A DNA stretch of 64,000 nt from Sphingomonadales bacterium 32-65-25. Its GTDB lineage: Bacteria; Pseudomonadota; Alphaproteobacteria; Sphingomonadales; Sphingomonadaceae. The stretch's first letter is position 1. Each line of letters opens with the position of its first letter. The stretch is from NCBI GenBank assembly GCA_002280855.1, contig NCEU01000002.1, forward strand, positions 1 to 64,000. The letters run 5' to 3'. Below, one piece after another: positions 9,705-21,413 of the stretch. The position numbers and the translations under genes are program-made. Below the pieces are notes generated by a model, which was given only the letters and a program-made list of their open reading frames with translations, searched no databases and was not told the DNA's origin.

Positions 9705-10002
9705 GCTTCAGCCTTAATGAGTTCGCCGGCAAAGCAAAAGGCTGGTGTTTTTGCCCTGCCATCCCGCTGTATTGTGGCGAATAGGCCACACAGCGAGGTG
9801 GAAACGACCACATCTGCGTTTGCGCGCTTTACAGACGGGCGCGCTTTTCACAGAAGCGTCACAGGCCTGAGAGGGGCTGGGAATTGTGCTGGTGTGCCGT
9901 CAAGGGCACCGCGAGGGGAATAGGCCGCCACCGAAAGGGGTGCGGATGTTTTCCTGGCGAGGCAGGGTTTCCTTGGAATTTGGTCAGAAGAAGGAACATA
10001 CA
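9705..10002. other. Divergent intergenic region between cysD and the TonB receptor
   Basis: About 300 bases without a convincing gene. It must hold the cysD promoter and the receptor promoter. I looked for a cobalamin riboswitch, common before TonB receptors, and saw no B12 box. The receptor frame is open upstream to 9886, but that stretch does not read like protein. Confidence 0.5.
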
Positions 10003-13000
10003 GTGACGCAACTCAACAATTCGCATCGGCGCCTCGCGCTGACGTCCAGCGTCGCCACGCTGGCTCTCGCCCTGATGGCCGGCCCGGCGCTCGCTCAGAC
10101 GGCCACTGCCGCCGCTGAAACCGAAGCTGCCGAAGAAGGCACCATCGTTGTTACCGGTACCCTGATCCGCAACCCGAACCTGGTGTCGGCCGTGCCGGTC
10201 GTCTCCACCTCGGCAGAGACCATCGCACTGCGCGGCAGCAACGTGGCCGAAGAAGTGCTGCGTGAAATCCCCGGCTTCGTGCCGAGCGTCGGTTCGGCCG
10301 TGAACAACGGCAACGGCGGCGCCAGCTTCGTCGATCTTCGTGGTCTCGGCACCAACCGCAACCTCGTCCTGCTCGATGGTCAGCGTCTGACCCCGGCCGG
10401 CCTGGGCGGCGTCGTCGATTTGAACAACATCCCGCTGGCCCTCGTCGAGCGCGTTGACGCGCTGACCGGTGCTGCCGTGACCACCTATGGTGCCGACGCC
10501 ATCACTGGTGTCGTGAACTTCGTCACCAAGAAGAACTTCACCGGCATGGACCTGCAGGTCTCCAACGGGATCACCGAGCGCGGCGACGGCTATCGCATGC
10601 GCGCCGATCTGACCATCGGCGGCGACTTTGCCGACGGCAAGGGCAACGCCGTGATCTCGCTGGGTTATCAGAAGGCCGATCCGGTGTTCCAGGGTGACCG
10701 CGACATTTCGCGCAACGGTATCTCGAGCTTCAGCGGTGGCGTTGGCGGCGGTTCGCCGACCGGCGTTCCCTCGCGCCTGTTCGGCATGCGCCCGCTGGGT
10801 GCAGATGGTCTGCCGGTCACCGATCCGACCGTGCTGAACATCGGCAACACCCAGGTTTCGCCGGATGGCAGCCGCGCTGTTCCGTTCTACCAGGATTTCA
10901 ACTTCAACCCGTTCAACATCTTCCAGACGCCGTTCCAGCGTTTCAACATCTTCGCCAAGGCGAACTATCAGATCACCGACAATATCGAGGTCTATGGCCG
11001 CGGCATGTTCTCAAAGAACACCGTTCGCACCATCATCGCGCCGTCGGGCCTGTTCGCGCAGACGGTCGTCATGCCGCTGTCGAACCCCTTCATGAACGCC
11101 AACATCCGCAACCAGTATTGCGGTTTCAACACCACGCAGGCCGCCGGCACCTACACGCCGCGCTTCAGCCAGGCGGAATGCGATGCAGCCGCCACCGCGC
11201 TCAGCCCGACCGATGCCGCCTATCGCACCGTTCGTGTTCCGATCAGCCGCCGCACGGTGGAAGCCGGTACGCGTGACAGCGAATACACGACGACCCTGTT
11301 CGATTACACCGCCGGTCTGCGCGGCAAGGTCACCAACACCATCGATTGGGATGTGTCGGCCAGCTATGGTCAGAGCGAGAACATCGCCCGTGACACCGGC
11401 TACCTGATCAACGATCGCGTGCTGGATGCTGTGTTGGCCACCAACCCCAACACCTGCCTCAGCGGCAATGCGCTGTGCGTGCCCCTGAACCTGTTCGGCC
11501 CGGCCGGCTCGATCACGCCGGCGATGGCCCGTTACATCTCGGCTGACTCGTCGACCCGTCGCACCACAAGCCTGACTCAGGTCCGCGGCCTGCTGTCCGG
11601 TGATCTGGGCATTGGCTTCGGTGATGCCGAACCGATCGCCTTCGCCGTCGGTGCCGAATACCGCGATTACGGCGCAGCCGTGTTGCCGGACGACTTCTCG
11701 GAGCGTGGTGTTCTGGGCGGCGGCGGCGGCCCGACCCCGCGCGTCGAAGGCGGCTACAACGTCAAGGAAGTCTATGGCGAAGTCATCGCCCCGATCCTTG
11801 AAGGCAAGCCCTTCTTCGAAAACCTCACCCTCGAAGCCGGTGCCCGTTACTCCGCCTATGAAGTCGCCGCGCCGGGCAATCCGACGTTTGACGCCTTCAC
11901 CTGGAAGGCCGGCGCGACCTGGGAAATGGCCCAGGGCTTCAAGGTCCGTGGTAACTACAGCCGCGCCGTTCGCGCGCCGAACATCGGCGAACTCTTCTCG
12001 CCGGTGTCGCGCGGCCTGACCAACCTGGGCACCGATCCGTGCGCCGGCGCTGCCCCGGTGGGCAATGCCAACCTGACCGCCATCTGCATCGCGCAGGGCG
12101 CTCCGGCCGGCTTTATCGGCGCCATCGAACAGCCGGCCGCCGGCCAGGCCAATGCCTATGGCGGCGGCAACCCGAACGTGCAGCCGGAAAAGGCCTCCAC
12201 CTGGACCCTGGGTGCAGTGTTCCAGCCGAGCTTCGCTCCGGGCCTCGCCCTCACCGTCGATTACTACAACATCAGCGTGACGGACGCGATCACCAGCCCG
12301 CTGCCGGGTGATGCGATCGCGGCCTGCTTCGGCAGCATCACGGCTGCCAGCGCCAGCAGCGCGGCTTGCACCACCATCATCCGCAACCCGGATTCGGGTT
12401 CGTTCGATGGTGAAGCCTTCGGTCTGCCGCGTCCGCTGTCGAACCTGGGTCGCCTGAAGACCGATGGTCTGGATGTGAACCTGACCTACTCGTCCGACAT
12501 CGGCTTCGCCAAGTTGGGTGTTAGCGCGAACGTCAACTACACCTTCCGCTCGCAGTTCCAGGCCACGCCGACCTCGACCAATCGTGAGTGCGTTGGCTAC
12601 TTCAGCCCGAACTGCTCGTTCACCGGTTCGATCCAGCCGAAGTGGCAGTCCTCGGTTCGTACCACGCTGGGCTTTGAAAGCTTCGACGTGTCGCTGCTGT
12701 GGCGCCACATCGACAGCGTGATCCAGGAACCGCTGAACGCGGCTCCGCTGGCGCAGGGTGGTGACGATGGCGCCTTCTTCGCACCATTCCAGAAGATCCG
12801 TGCCTACGACTACTTCGATCTGACCGGCCGCTTCAACATCATGGACAACCTGACCGTGATCGCGACTGTCAGCAACCTGTTCGACACCAAGCCGCCTCTG
12901 GTTGGTGCCTCGGCTGGTTCGACCTCGTTCAACAGCGGCAACACCTTCCCGTCGACCTACGACGCGCTGGGCCGCCGTTACACGGTGCAGGTCAACGTCC

Positions 13001-13008
13001 GCTTCTGA
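10003..13008 (+). CDS. TonB-dependent outer-membrane receptor
   Basis: A 1001-aa receptor that imports a bound substrate across the outer membrane using TonB/ExbBD energy. GTG 10003 is chosen because AGAAGGAA lies just upstream and the product then begins with a Sec signal peptide cut after AGPALAQ. The TonB-box-like EGTIVVTG follows, then the plug (LRGLGTNRNLVLLDGQRL) and a long barrel ending in VQVNVRF, a typical terminal-Phe assembly signal. Several putative outer loops carry cysteine pairs (CLSGNALC, CVGYFSPNC), likely disulfides. The codon bias (GGC, CTG, AAC, GAA) suggests high expression. The substrate is not predictable. Confidence 0.94.
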   Translation: MTQLNNSHRRLALTSSVATLALALMAGPALAQTATAAAETEAAEEGTIVVTGTLIRNPNLVSAVPVVSTSAETIALRGSNVAEEVLREIPGFVPSVGSAVNNGNGGASFVDLRGLGTNRNLVLLDGQRLTPAGLGGVVDLNNIPLALVERVDALTGAAVTTYGADAITGVVNFVTKKNFTGMDLQVSNGITERGDGYRMRADLTIGGDFADGKGNAVISLGYQKADPVFQGDRDISRNGISSFSGGVGGGSPTGVPSRLFGMRPLGADGLPVTDPTVLNIGNTQVSPDGSRAVPFYQDFNFNPFNIFQTPFQRFNIFAKANYQITDNIEVYGRGMFSKNTVRTIIAPSGLFAQTVVMPLSNPFMNANIRNQYCGFNTTQAAGTYTPRFSQAECDAAATALSPTDAAYRTVRVPISRRTVEAGTRDSEYTTTLFDYTAGLRGKVTNTIDWDVSASYGQSENIARDTGYLINDRVLDAVLATNPNTCLSGNALCVPLNLFGPAGSITPAMARYISADSSTRRTTSLTQVRGLLSGDLGIGFGDAEPIAFAVGAEYRDYGAAVLPDDFSERGVLGGGGGPTPRVEGGYNVKEVYGEVIAPILEGKPFFENLTLEAGARYSAYEVAAPGNPTFDAFTWKAGATWEMAQGFKVRGNYSRAVRAPNIGELFSPVSRGLTNLGTDPCAGAAPVGNANLTAICIAQGAPAGFIGAIEQPAAGQANAYGGGNPNVQPEKASTWTLGAVFQPSFAPGLALTVDYYNISVTDAITSPLPGDAIAACFGSITAASASSAACTTIIRNPDSGSFDGEAFGLPRPLSNLGRLKTDGLDVNLTYSSDIGFAKLGVSANVNYTFRSQFQATPTSTNRECVGYFSPNCSFTGSIQPKWQSSVRTTLGFESFDVSLLWRHIDSVIQEPLNAAPLAQGGDDGAFFAPFQKIRAYDYFDLTGRFNIMDNLTVIATVSNLFDTKPPLVGASAGSTSFNSGNTFPSTYDALGRRYTVQVNVRF

Positions 13009-13039
13009 TGAAGCGCCCGCAAGGGCTGACACAATGCGA

Positions 13040-13067
13040 AAGGGCGGGTGGCAACACCCGCCCTTTT
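13040..13067 (+). terminator. Rho-independent terminator behind the TonB receptor gene
   Basis: AAGGGCGGGTG and CACCCGCCCTT form an 11-bp stem with a four-base loop, followed by a short T run. It lies 30 bases behind the receptor stop. Confidence 0.88.
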
Positions 13068-13120
13068 TGCTGTCTGGAATTTGGTGAAGCGAGAGTGCCG
13101 GCTGCTGCCGACGGTTGGGT

Positions 13121-14197
13121 TTAGCCCAGAAGCGGGCGCGGCAGCTGCATCGGCACGCCGGCCGCCTTGGCCACGGCTTCCGCCCAGATCGCCACCTTCG
13201 CAATCTCATCGGTGTGGGCCGCTTCGGCTGCACGCTCGGCGGTGCGATCGTCGGTGGTAAAGGCCTGGCCGAACTTGCTGTGCCGGCCAAAGATCGGGCC
13301 GGAAACAACGGCTTCCACATCCAGCGGCACATCGAAAAATCGGCAAAGGGCCGTCATCGCCGCATCTGGCTTGGCCAGCAGCAGCTCGGAATCAAGCGTT
13401 GTCACCTGGTTGCCGAACTGCGCCGCCAGCCGCGCGAACAACGCGTGCTGCGCCAGCCAGCCCATGGCTGCGACCTGCAGATCGGTCTGCCCCAGATAAT
13501 CCTCGCCGCTGAAGCCAAAGCTGTGCAGACCCTGCTTCAGCTGCTTCAGCAGCAGATCGCGCACCCAGATCCGGCCATCCATGCCCTTGCGCGCCACCGA
13601 ACCGAGGAACACCGGCAGCGGCGCATAGAGCAGCAGCGCCCGCGCGTCGGGGCGCAACTGCAGCATCAGGGGCGCCATGGCGTTGCACACGTTGCTGGGC
13701 TTGATCACCACGGCCTCGCCGGGTGCGAACGGTCGGGCCAGCAAGGCCAGGCTGCCATCCAGAACATTGGCGATCTGGCGCCCGTCGCCGCCGCGCAATT
13801 GCCAGCCGATAAGATCGTTCAGGATCACCGGCTCCTTCAGGCCCATTGCCAGCCCCGGCGCATCGAATGCCCGCGCCAGCAGCGTGGAACAGCAAAAGGC
13901 GCTGTGCAGGATAAAGCGTAGCGGCGCCTGTGGCCCAGCCTGCGCCAGTGCCGTCGTTCGGGCAATGATCGTGGGCTTGGCCTCGCCCAGATACTCGTCG
14001 GTCAGAAAGGTGGCGGCGCCATGCGCGGCGCGCGGCGTGTGCCGGAAGTGGATGGCATCATGCTGCGGATCGTAACGATGCGGCAGCCAGGCGGGATCGG
14101 AAGCGATGGTGGACACATTGCCGATTTGACGTGCTGCCCCGGAAAGTGCAATGGCCACGAGGGGCTCGCCAGCCGATTGCGAAGGACATCTCATCAT
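13121..14197 (-). CDS. Sulfotransferase-like P-loop protein (putative)
   Basis: A soluble protein of up to 358 aa. The stretch SAFCCSTLLARA (about 99-110) resembles the 5'-phosphosulfate loop at the start of sulfotransferase-fold proteins, and KEP (121-123) plus PSNVCN further on recur in this group. The call is by pattern, not proven, and kinase-like P-loop proteins are an alternative. The start is uncertain: the first ATG overlaps the start codon of the divergent gene at 14196, while GTG at 14116 would begin VSTIASDPAW and free the intergenic space. cysD/cysNC, which could supply PAPS, lie 4 kb away. Confidence 0.6.
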   Translation of the reverse strand: MMRCPSQSAGEPLVAIALSGAARQIGNVSTIASDPAWLPHRYDPQHDAIHFRHTPRAAHGAATFLTDEYLGEAKPTIIARTTALAQAGPQAPLRFILHSAFCCSTLLARAFDAPGLAMGLKEPVILNDLIGWQLRGGDGRQIANVLDGSLALLARPFAPGEAVVIKPSNVCNAMAPLMLQLRPDARALLLYAPLPVFLGSVARKGMDGRIWVRDLLLKQLKQGLHSFGFSGEDYLGQTDLQVAAMGWLAQHALFARLAAQFGNQVTTLDSELLLAKPDAAMTALCRFFDVPLDVEAVVSGPIFGRHSKFGQAFTTDDRTAERAAEAAHTDEIAKVAIWAEAVAKAAGVPMQLPRPLLG

Positions 14198-14462
14198 GGT
14201 TCGTCATTGCTTTGCCCTGCTGCTTGCCGCTGCCGCGCTGGCTCCGGCTGCGGCCCAGACGCCTGCAGCAGCGCCGCCGGCTGCCGCACCCGTGGACAAG
14301 AGCCAGGAAGTCATCTGCAAGCGCGAGAAGGAAACCGGCAGCCTGGTGAAGGCCCGGCGCACCTGCCTGACGCGCCAGCAATGGGCCTATGTGCAAGACA
14401 CCAACCAGCAATTCGCCCGCGATCTCAACAACTCGACGATGAGCCGTCCCGGCAGCCAGTGA
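14196..14462 (+). CDS. Small secreted protein, 88 aa
   Basis: The translation starts with a clear Sec signal peptide (MVRHCFALLLAAAALAPAAA). A short proline/alanine linker follows, then a basic domain with two cysteines (EVICKREKETGSLVKARRTC) and a TRQQW motif. Proteins with this two-Cys core are common in sphingomonads, but the function is unknown. Its ATG overlaps the first possible start of the divergent sulfotransferase-like gene within CATG. The next gene begins 12 bases downstream. Confidence 0.75.
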   Translation: MVRHCFALLLAAAALAPAAAQTPAAAPPAAAPVDKSQEVICKREKETGSLVKARRTCLTRQQWAYVQDTNQQFARDLNNSTMSRPGSQ

Positions 14463-14474
14463 TGGCGCCGCGCC

Positions 14475-15641
14475 ATGAATGATCCTGAAAAGGCCGCGCT
14501 GGAACGCACGGCGCAGGCCGGCATCGCGGCCTTGCAGGCAGGCGATGGCAAGGCTGCGCGCGCAGCCTTTGAAGCAATCGTGGCCAGTGGCCGCGCCACG
14601 GTGCAGATCTGGCTGTGGCTGGCGCAGGCGTGCGACCTGCTGGATGATCGCGCCGCCGTGATGGCGCACGTGGCGCGCGTGGTGGAGCTTGATCCGGCCA
14701 ATCCCTATGCCCTTGTGATGGCAGGGGAAGTGCAGACCCGCAGCGGCAATGATCGCGCCGCCATCGCCTGGTACGAACGGGCGCTGAGTGCTGCCCAGGG
14801 TCGGCAATTGCCGCCCGATCTGATCGCCCGCCTCAATCGCGCCGTCGCTGCGCGTGAAGCCGCCTTCGCCCGGTTCGAAGCCGAGATGATGGGCGCGCTG
14901 GGTGATGCCGGTATCGATGCCCAGGCCACCGGTTCGCGCTTTGCCGAAGCCCTGCAGATTGTTTCAGGCCGCAGCCAGCCCTATCTGCAACAGCCGACCA
15001 GCTTCTATTATCCGCGCCTGCCGCAGATCCCCTTCTATGATCCGGCGGACTTTGCCTGGACGGCCGCTCTGGCCGCCGCGCTGCCAGCCATCCGCGCCGA
15101 AGCCGAAGCGGTGATGGCCCACGGTGCCGGCATCGCCCCCTATGTGGAGGCCGATCCCGATCGCCCCAACAAGGGCCATGCCCTGCTCGCCGATGCGCGC
15201 TGGAGCGCTTTTCACTTGTTTCGCAATGGCTTGCCCATCGCCGACCATGCCGCGCGCTGCCCCGCTACCATGGCGGCATTGGAGAGCGCGCCGCTGCCGC
15301 GCATTGCCGGCACGGCACCGATGGCGCTGTTTTCGATCCTGGCGCCGCACACCCATATCCCGCCGCACACCGGGATGCTCAACACCAGGCTGATCTGCCA
15401 TCTGCCGCTGATCGTGCCCGATGGCTGCCGCCTGCGGGTGGGCGCCGAGACCCGCGACGTGCGCGCCGGCGAGGTGCTGCTGTTCGACGACAGCATCGAG
15501 CATGAAGCCTGGAATGACAGCGATGCCCCGCGGGCCATCCTACTGTTCGAAGTGTGGCGGCCGGAACTGACCGAGGCCGAGCGCCAGGCGCTGACCGTGC
15601 TGTTTGAATCGGTGGCGGCCTACACCCCCGATCAGGCCTGA
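14475..15641 (+). CDS. TPR-containing aspartyl/asparaginyl beta-hydroxylase (paralog 2)
   Basis: A 388-aa paralog of the protein at 5054-6235, with N-terminal TPR-like helices (about 10-110) and a C-terminal Asp_Arg_Hydrox domain. The catalytic residues fall at the same numbers as in the other copy: PHTG with His298, EHEAWN with His343, and Arg353. No signal peptide is seen, so it should be cytoplasmic. The stop codon directly abuts the ATG of a receptor-like gene, which makes cotranslation likely and links the hydroxylase to receptor-type proteins. The target is unknown. Confidence 0.85.
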   Translation: MNDPEKAALERTAQAGIAALQAGDGKAARAAFEAIVASGRATVQIWLWLAQACDLLDDRAAVMAHVARVVELDPANPYALVMAGEVQTRSGNDRAAIAWYERALSAAQGRQLPPDLIARLNRAVAAREAAFARFEAEMMGALGDAGIDAQATGSRFAEALQIVSGRSQPYLQQPTSFYYPRLPQIPFYDPADFAWTAALAAALPAIRAEAEAVMAHGAGIAPYVEADPDRPNKGHALLADARWSAFHLFRNGLPIADHAARCPATMAALESAPLPRIAGTAPMALFSILAPHTHIPPHTGMLNTRLICHLPLIVPDGCRLRVGAETRDVRAGEVLLFDDSIEHEAWNDSDAPRAILLFEVWRPELTEAERQALTVLFESVAAYTPDQA

Positions 15642-17119
15642 ATGGACCTGCCGCTCACCAGTCAGAATGCCGATGCCCCGGCCGTGGTGAGCGAACAACG
15701 GCTTTCCGCCGACACGCTGCGCCGGCGTGGCGCAGTGCTGGCGGGAGAGGCCGTTGGGGACTGGCCGTGGCTGCGCGCTGCCGGGCGTGGATTGCTGGTG
15801 TCCGGATTGCCGGGCACCCTGGTAACGCTCGATGGCCTGCGGCTGGCACTAGCGGCGAGCGGCGTGGTGGACCTCACTGTGCTGCCGCTGGGCTTGATCG
15901 ACAACGCACGACTGACGGCGGGTGCTGCCGGCGTGGCGCAGGGCGCTGGCGCGCTGAGCGGCGTGCTGGCGGCGGGTGGCCATCCGGTGGCGGCTGGTGG
16001 CCGGCTGCTGGCGGCGGCTGGCGGGCAGGATGGGCGCGGCATCGGCGTGGTTGATCTGCAACTGGGCAGTGAGTTTGGCTGGCTGGCTGGCGGCTACACG
16101 CGTGGCGGCGCGCTGCCTGGTGGTGCCACCAGTCAGGACCGCTGGCATCTGGCTGGGCGGTTCCAACAGAATGTTGGTGATGTCCAACTCTGGGGCCGGG
16201 GGATATTTGCGCGGCGGACGGAGGGTGCAGCGCGCGCCGACTGGCATGACGTGGCGGCCGGGCTTTCGGGGGGCACGCGCTGGCAATGGCGACTGGCGGT
16301 GTCCACTGGGGGCCATCAGGAGGCCGGCGCTACCAGCAGCCGGCAAGCGTTGGCGCGGGCCGTGGTGAGCGGGCCAACGGGCCTGATCCTGCCGGGCGCG
16401 GCCGAGCCGATCAGCCTCGCCGCCGGCGCGGAATGGCGGCGATTGCGGCTGGGTGCGGGCGTGGTGCGGGCGCGGGAGCTGTTTGCGGAAGCCGCCGTGC
16501 CGCTGCTGCAGGACAAGCCGGTGGCCGAGAATCTGGTGGCGACTTTGGGCGTGCGGCAGGCGTGGTTGGCCGGGCGGTCGGAAACATTGTGGCAAGTGGG
16601 CGGGCGCTGGGAGGCATTTCCCGGCATCGTGTTGCGCGGGCAGGTGGCGCGCGGGGTGGATGATTTTGCGACGCTGAGCGGCATGAGCCGCAGTGTCGGT
16701 CTGATCGCGACGCCGGCCTTCGTGCCGGGCTTTGCGCTCACCGTTGATCGCAGATGGCAATCACAGGGCGCGGCGCGGGTGCAGGCGTGGGATGTGTCGG
16801 CCAGCTGGCGCGGGCGCGTGAGCGAGGGCGCCCAACTGGCGCTGACGGCGCTGGCCACGCATCACGACCGGGCGGAGTTCACTCCCTTCCCGGTCCCACG
16901 GTTCGCGAGCCTGCTGCGGGCGACGCTGGAGACAGGCCCTTGGGCGCTGAGTGCTGGCTGGCGGCACCGCACGGCGCTGGCCGGCGGGCTGGATGTGAGC
17001 GTGGAGCGGCAGATCGGCGACAGGCTGCGCCTGGTGGCCAGTGTCAGCAACGCCGGCGATGCTGGCAGCGCTGCCGGTCCGGTGGGCCGGCAGGCGCTGC
17101 TGCAACTGGTGGCGGGGTT

Positions 17120-17123
<4 letters not shown>
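15642..17123 (+). CDS. Miniature TonB-receptor-like protein without signal peptide
   Basis: The 493-aa protein aligns by eye to the large receptor at 10003. LVTLDGLRLALAASGVVDL matches its plug LVLLDGQRLTPAGLGGVVDL, and ELFAEAAVPLLQDKPVAENL matches VYGEVIAPILEGKPFFENL. It keeps a plug-like start and beta-strand repeats and ends in Phe, but is half the size. It starts at residue M1 with no signal peptide or TonB box, and it cannot extend upstream because the hydroxylase stop is adjacent. It is rich in Gly/Ala and shows weaker codon bias than the receptor. It may be a non-exported decoy or chaperone, or a decaying paralog. Confidence 0.7.
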
Positions 17124-19696
<2,573 letters not shown>

Positions 19697-19724
19697 TGAG
19701 GCCGTTCCTCCTGTTCACCGGAGG

Positions 19725-19752
19725 ATATGGTGTGGCTTTATGGCAACACAAG
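19725..19752 (-). promoter_or_regulatory. Possible RpoH (sigma-32) promoter of clpB
   Basis: Read on the minus strand, CTTG at 19752-19749 is followed after 18 bases by CCATAT at 19730-19725, close to the alphaproteobacterial heat-shock pattern. It lies about 30 bases upstream of the clpB start. The match is short, so this is suggestive only. Confidence 0.4.
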
Positions 19753-19774
19753 TAGGAGTGTTGCGTAAAATCCT

Positions 19775-20218
19775 TCAGCGCGGTTTGAGCCAGCCAAAGA
19801 CAAAGCCGCCGATGCTGCCAGCGAGGCAGAACAGGATGAAACCGTCCATCCCGCGCGCCCCGGCCAGGGGGGTCATCTGGAACTGGGCGTGCATGGCCAT
19901 CAGCACGGCCGCGATGGCAAGGCCGCCTGCCAGCGGCCAGGCAATGGGCGCCAGCAGCGGCAGGCGCGGCTTCAGCCAGTGCGCAAGACTGAAGGCGACC
20001 AGAAGGGCAAAGCCGAACACCGCCAGCAACGGCAGCAACAGGCCAGCAAAATCGCGGCCCGCCGTTTCCAGCGCCAGACCGGCAGGGATTTTCACCCCCA
20101 GATCGAGCAGGCCGGATTGCACCTGCCAGCTTTGAATCATGCTGGCGATGGCGGTGGTGGTGAGGACCGCGGCGGACCAGGCCGGGGCAGTACGCAACAG
20201 GTCCTTGAGGGATGCCAT
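19775..20218 (-). CDS. Predicted four-helix inner-membrane protein, 147 aa
   Basis: ATG 20218 is preceded by CAGGAAAA. The frame is open further upstream but that part reads as non-coding. The protein has about four hydrophobic segments, a basic C-terminus (FGWLKPR) and no recognised catalytic motif. It stands alone between clpB and the divergent sugar dehydrogenase gene. I do not recognise the family. Confidence 0.7.
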   Translation of the reverse strand: MASLKDLLRTAPAWSAAVLTTTAIASMIQSWQVQSGLLDLGVKIPAGLALETAGRDFAGLLLPLLAVFGFALLVAFSLAHWLKPRLPLLAPIAWPLAGGLAIAAVLMAMHAQFQMTPLAGARGMDGFILFCLAGSIGGFVFGWLKPR

Positions 20219-20291
20219 GTTGTTTTTTTCCTGTTCGTTGTCGCTTCTTACTCCATGATGGAATCGCGAGGGAAGGGTTGATTCGGCGAAA

Positions 20292-21395
20292 ATGGTAATC
20301 AAACTGAAAAAGTTGTTAATAACTCTGACAGCGACCATGCATGGCCTCTTAACGGCGAGCACGGCGCAGGCGGAGCAGGTGCAGGTGATGGCCAGCGGGC
20401 TGGATCACCCGTGGAGCCTTGCCTTTTTGCCGGCAGGTGATGTGCTGGTGACGGAGCGTGCCGGGCGGCTGTGGCGGCTCGGTGCCGGCGGGCAGAAACG
20501 GGCGATTGCCGGCGTGCCGGCGGTGCGGTTGGCCAGCCAGGGCGGGCTGTTCGACGTGGTGCTGCACCCGAAGTTTGCCGATAATGGCTTGATTTACCTC
20601 AGCTATGCCGCCGGAGAGAAGGGCGCCAACTTCACCCGCGTCACCCGCACCCGGCTGGACGGGGATCGGTTGGTGGAGGCCAAGGTCATCTTCCAGGTCA
20701 GCCCGGCCAAGGACACGCCGGTGCATTTCGGCGGGCGCATGGCGTTCCTGCCCGATGGCAGCCTGGTGCTGACCACCGGTGACGGTTTCGACTATCGCGA
20801 ACAGGCGCAGCGGCTGCAATCGGGCCTGGGCAAGATCATGCGCATGGCCGACGATGGCAGGCCGCTGGCGGGCAATCCGTTTATTGGCAAGGCCGGCGCG
20901 CAGCCCCATATCTGGAGCTATGGCCACCGCAATCCACAAGGGCTTGCGGTTGATGCCGTGACGGGCCGGCTGTGGGCGCATGAACATGGCCCACAGGGCG
21001 GTGATGAGCTGAATTTGATCCAAAAGGGTGGCAATTACGGCTGGCCGGTGGCCACCAAGGGCCTGGATTACAGCGGCGCCACCATCAGTCCGTTCAAGAC
21101 CTATCCCGGCATGATCGATGGCCGCGCCGTGTGGGTGCCGTCGATCGCGCCATCGGGGCTGGCCGTTTATCGTGGCGCGCTGTGGCCGAGTTGGCAGGGC
21201 GATCTGATCGTTGGCGCGCTGGTGAACAAGGAGGTGCGGCGGCTGGATGTGGACGCTGCGGGCAAGGTGATTGGGCAGGAACGCATCTTCCCCAAGATCA
21301 AGGCGCGTATCCGCGATGTGCGGGTGGCCCCCGATGGCGCGGTGTGGCTGACGACCGACGAAGATGCGGGCAAGGTGCTGCGGGTCACACCGTAA
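20292..21395 (+). CDS. PQQ-dependent sugar dehydrogenase (Asd/YliI family)
   Basis: A 367-aa periplasmic protein with a signal peptide ending in AQA. It has the six-bladed propeller features of soluble aldose dehydrogenases: HPWSLAFLP at the N-terminus, GLFDVVLHPKF, the RMAFLPDGSL strand, and the YGHRNPQGL and HEHGPQGGDELN motifs that bind PQQ and calcium in the family. It would oxidise aldoses to lactones in the periplasm. PQQ biosynthesis genes are not in the window. The gene has no close partner. Confidence 0.9.
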   Translation: MVIKLKKLLITLTATMHGLLTASTAQAEQVQVMASGLDHPWSLAFLPAGDVLVTERAGRLWRLGAGGQKRAIAGVPAVRLASQGGLFDVVLHPKFADNGLIYLSYAAGEKGANFTRVTRTRLDGDRLVEAKVIFQVSPAKDTPVHFGGRMAFLPDGSLVLTTGDGFDYREQAQRLQSGLGKIMRMADDGRPLAGNPFIGKAGAQPHIWSYGHRNPQGLAVDAVTGRLWAHEHGPQGGDELNLIQKGGNYGWPVATKGLDYSGATISPFKTYPGMIDGRAVWVPSIAPSGLAVYRGALWPSWQGDLIVGALVNKEVRRLDVDAAGKVIGQERIFPKIKARIRDVRVAPDGAVWLTTDEDAGKVLRVTP

Positions 21396-21413
21396 CCCGC
21401 AGCCCGCCGGCGC

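Noticed and set aside
9705..10002. Cobalamin riboswitch before the TonB receptor
   Set aside because: No B12 box or matching helices were seen.
11011..13332. 773-aa frame antisense to the TonB receptor
   Set aside because: The plus-strand receptor has full family motifs. The antisense product is Arg/Gly-rich and recognisable as nothing.
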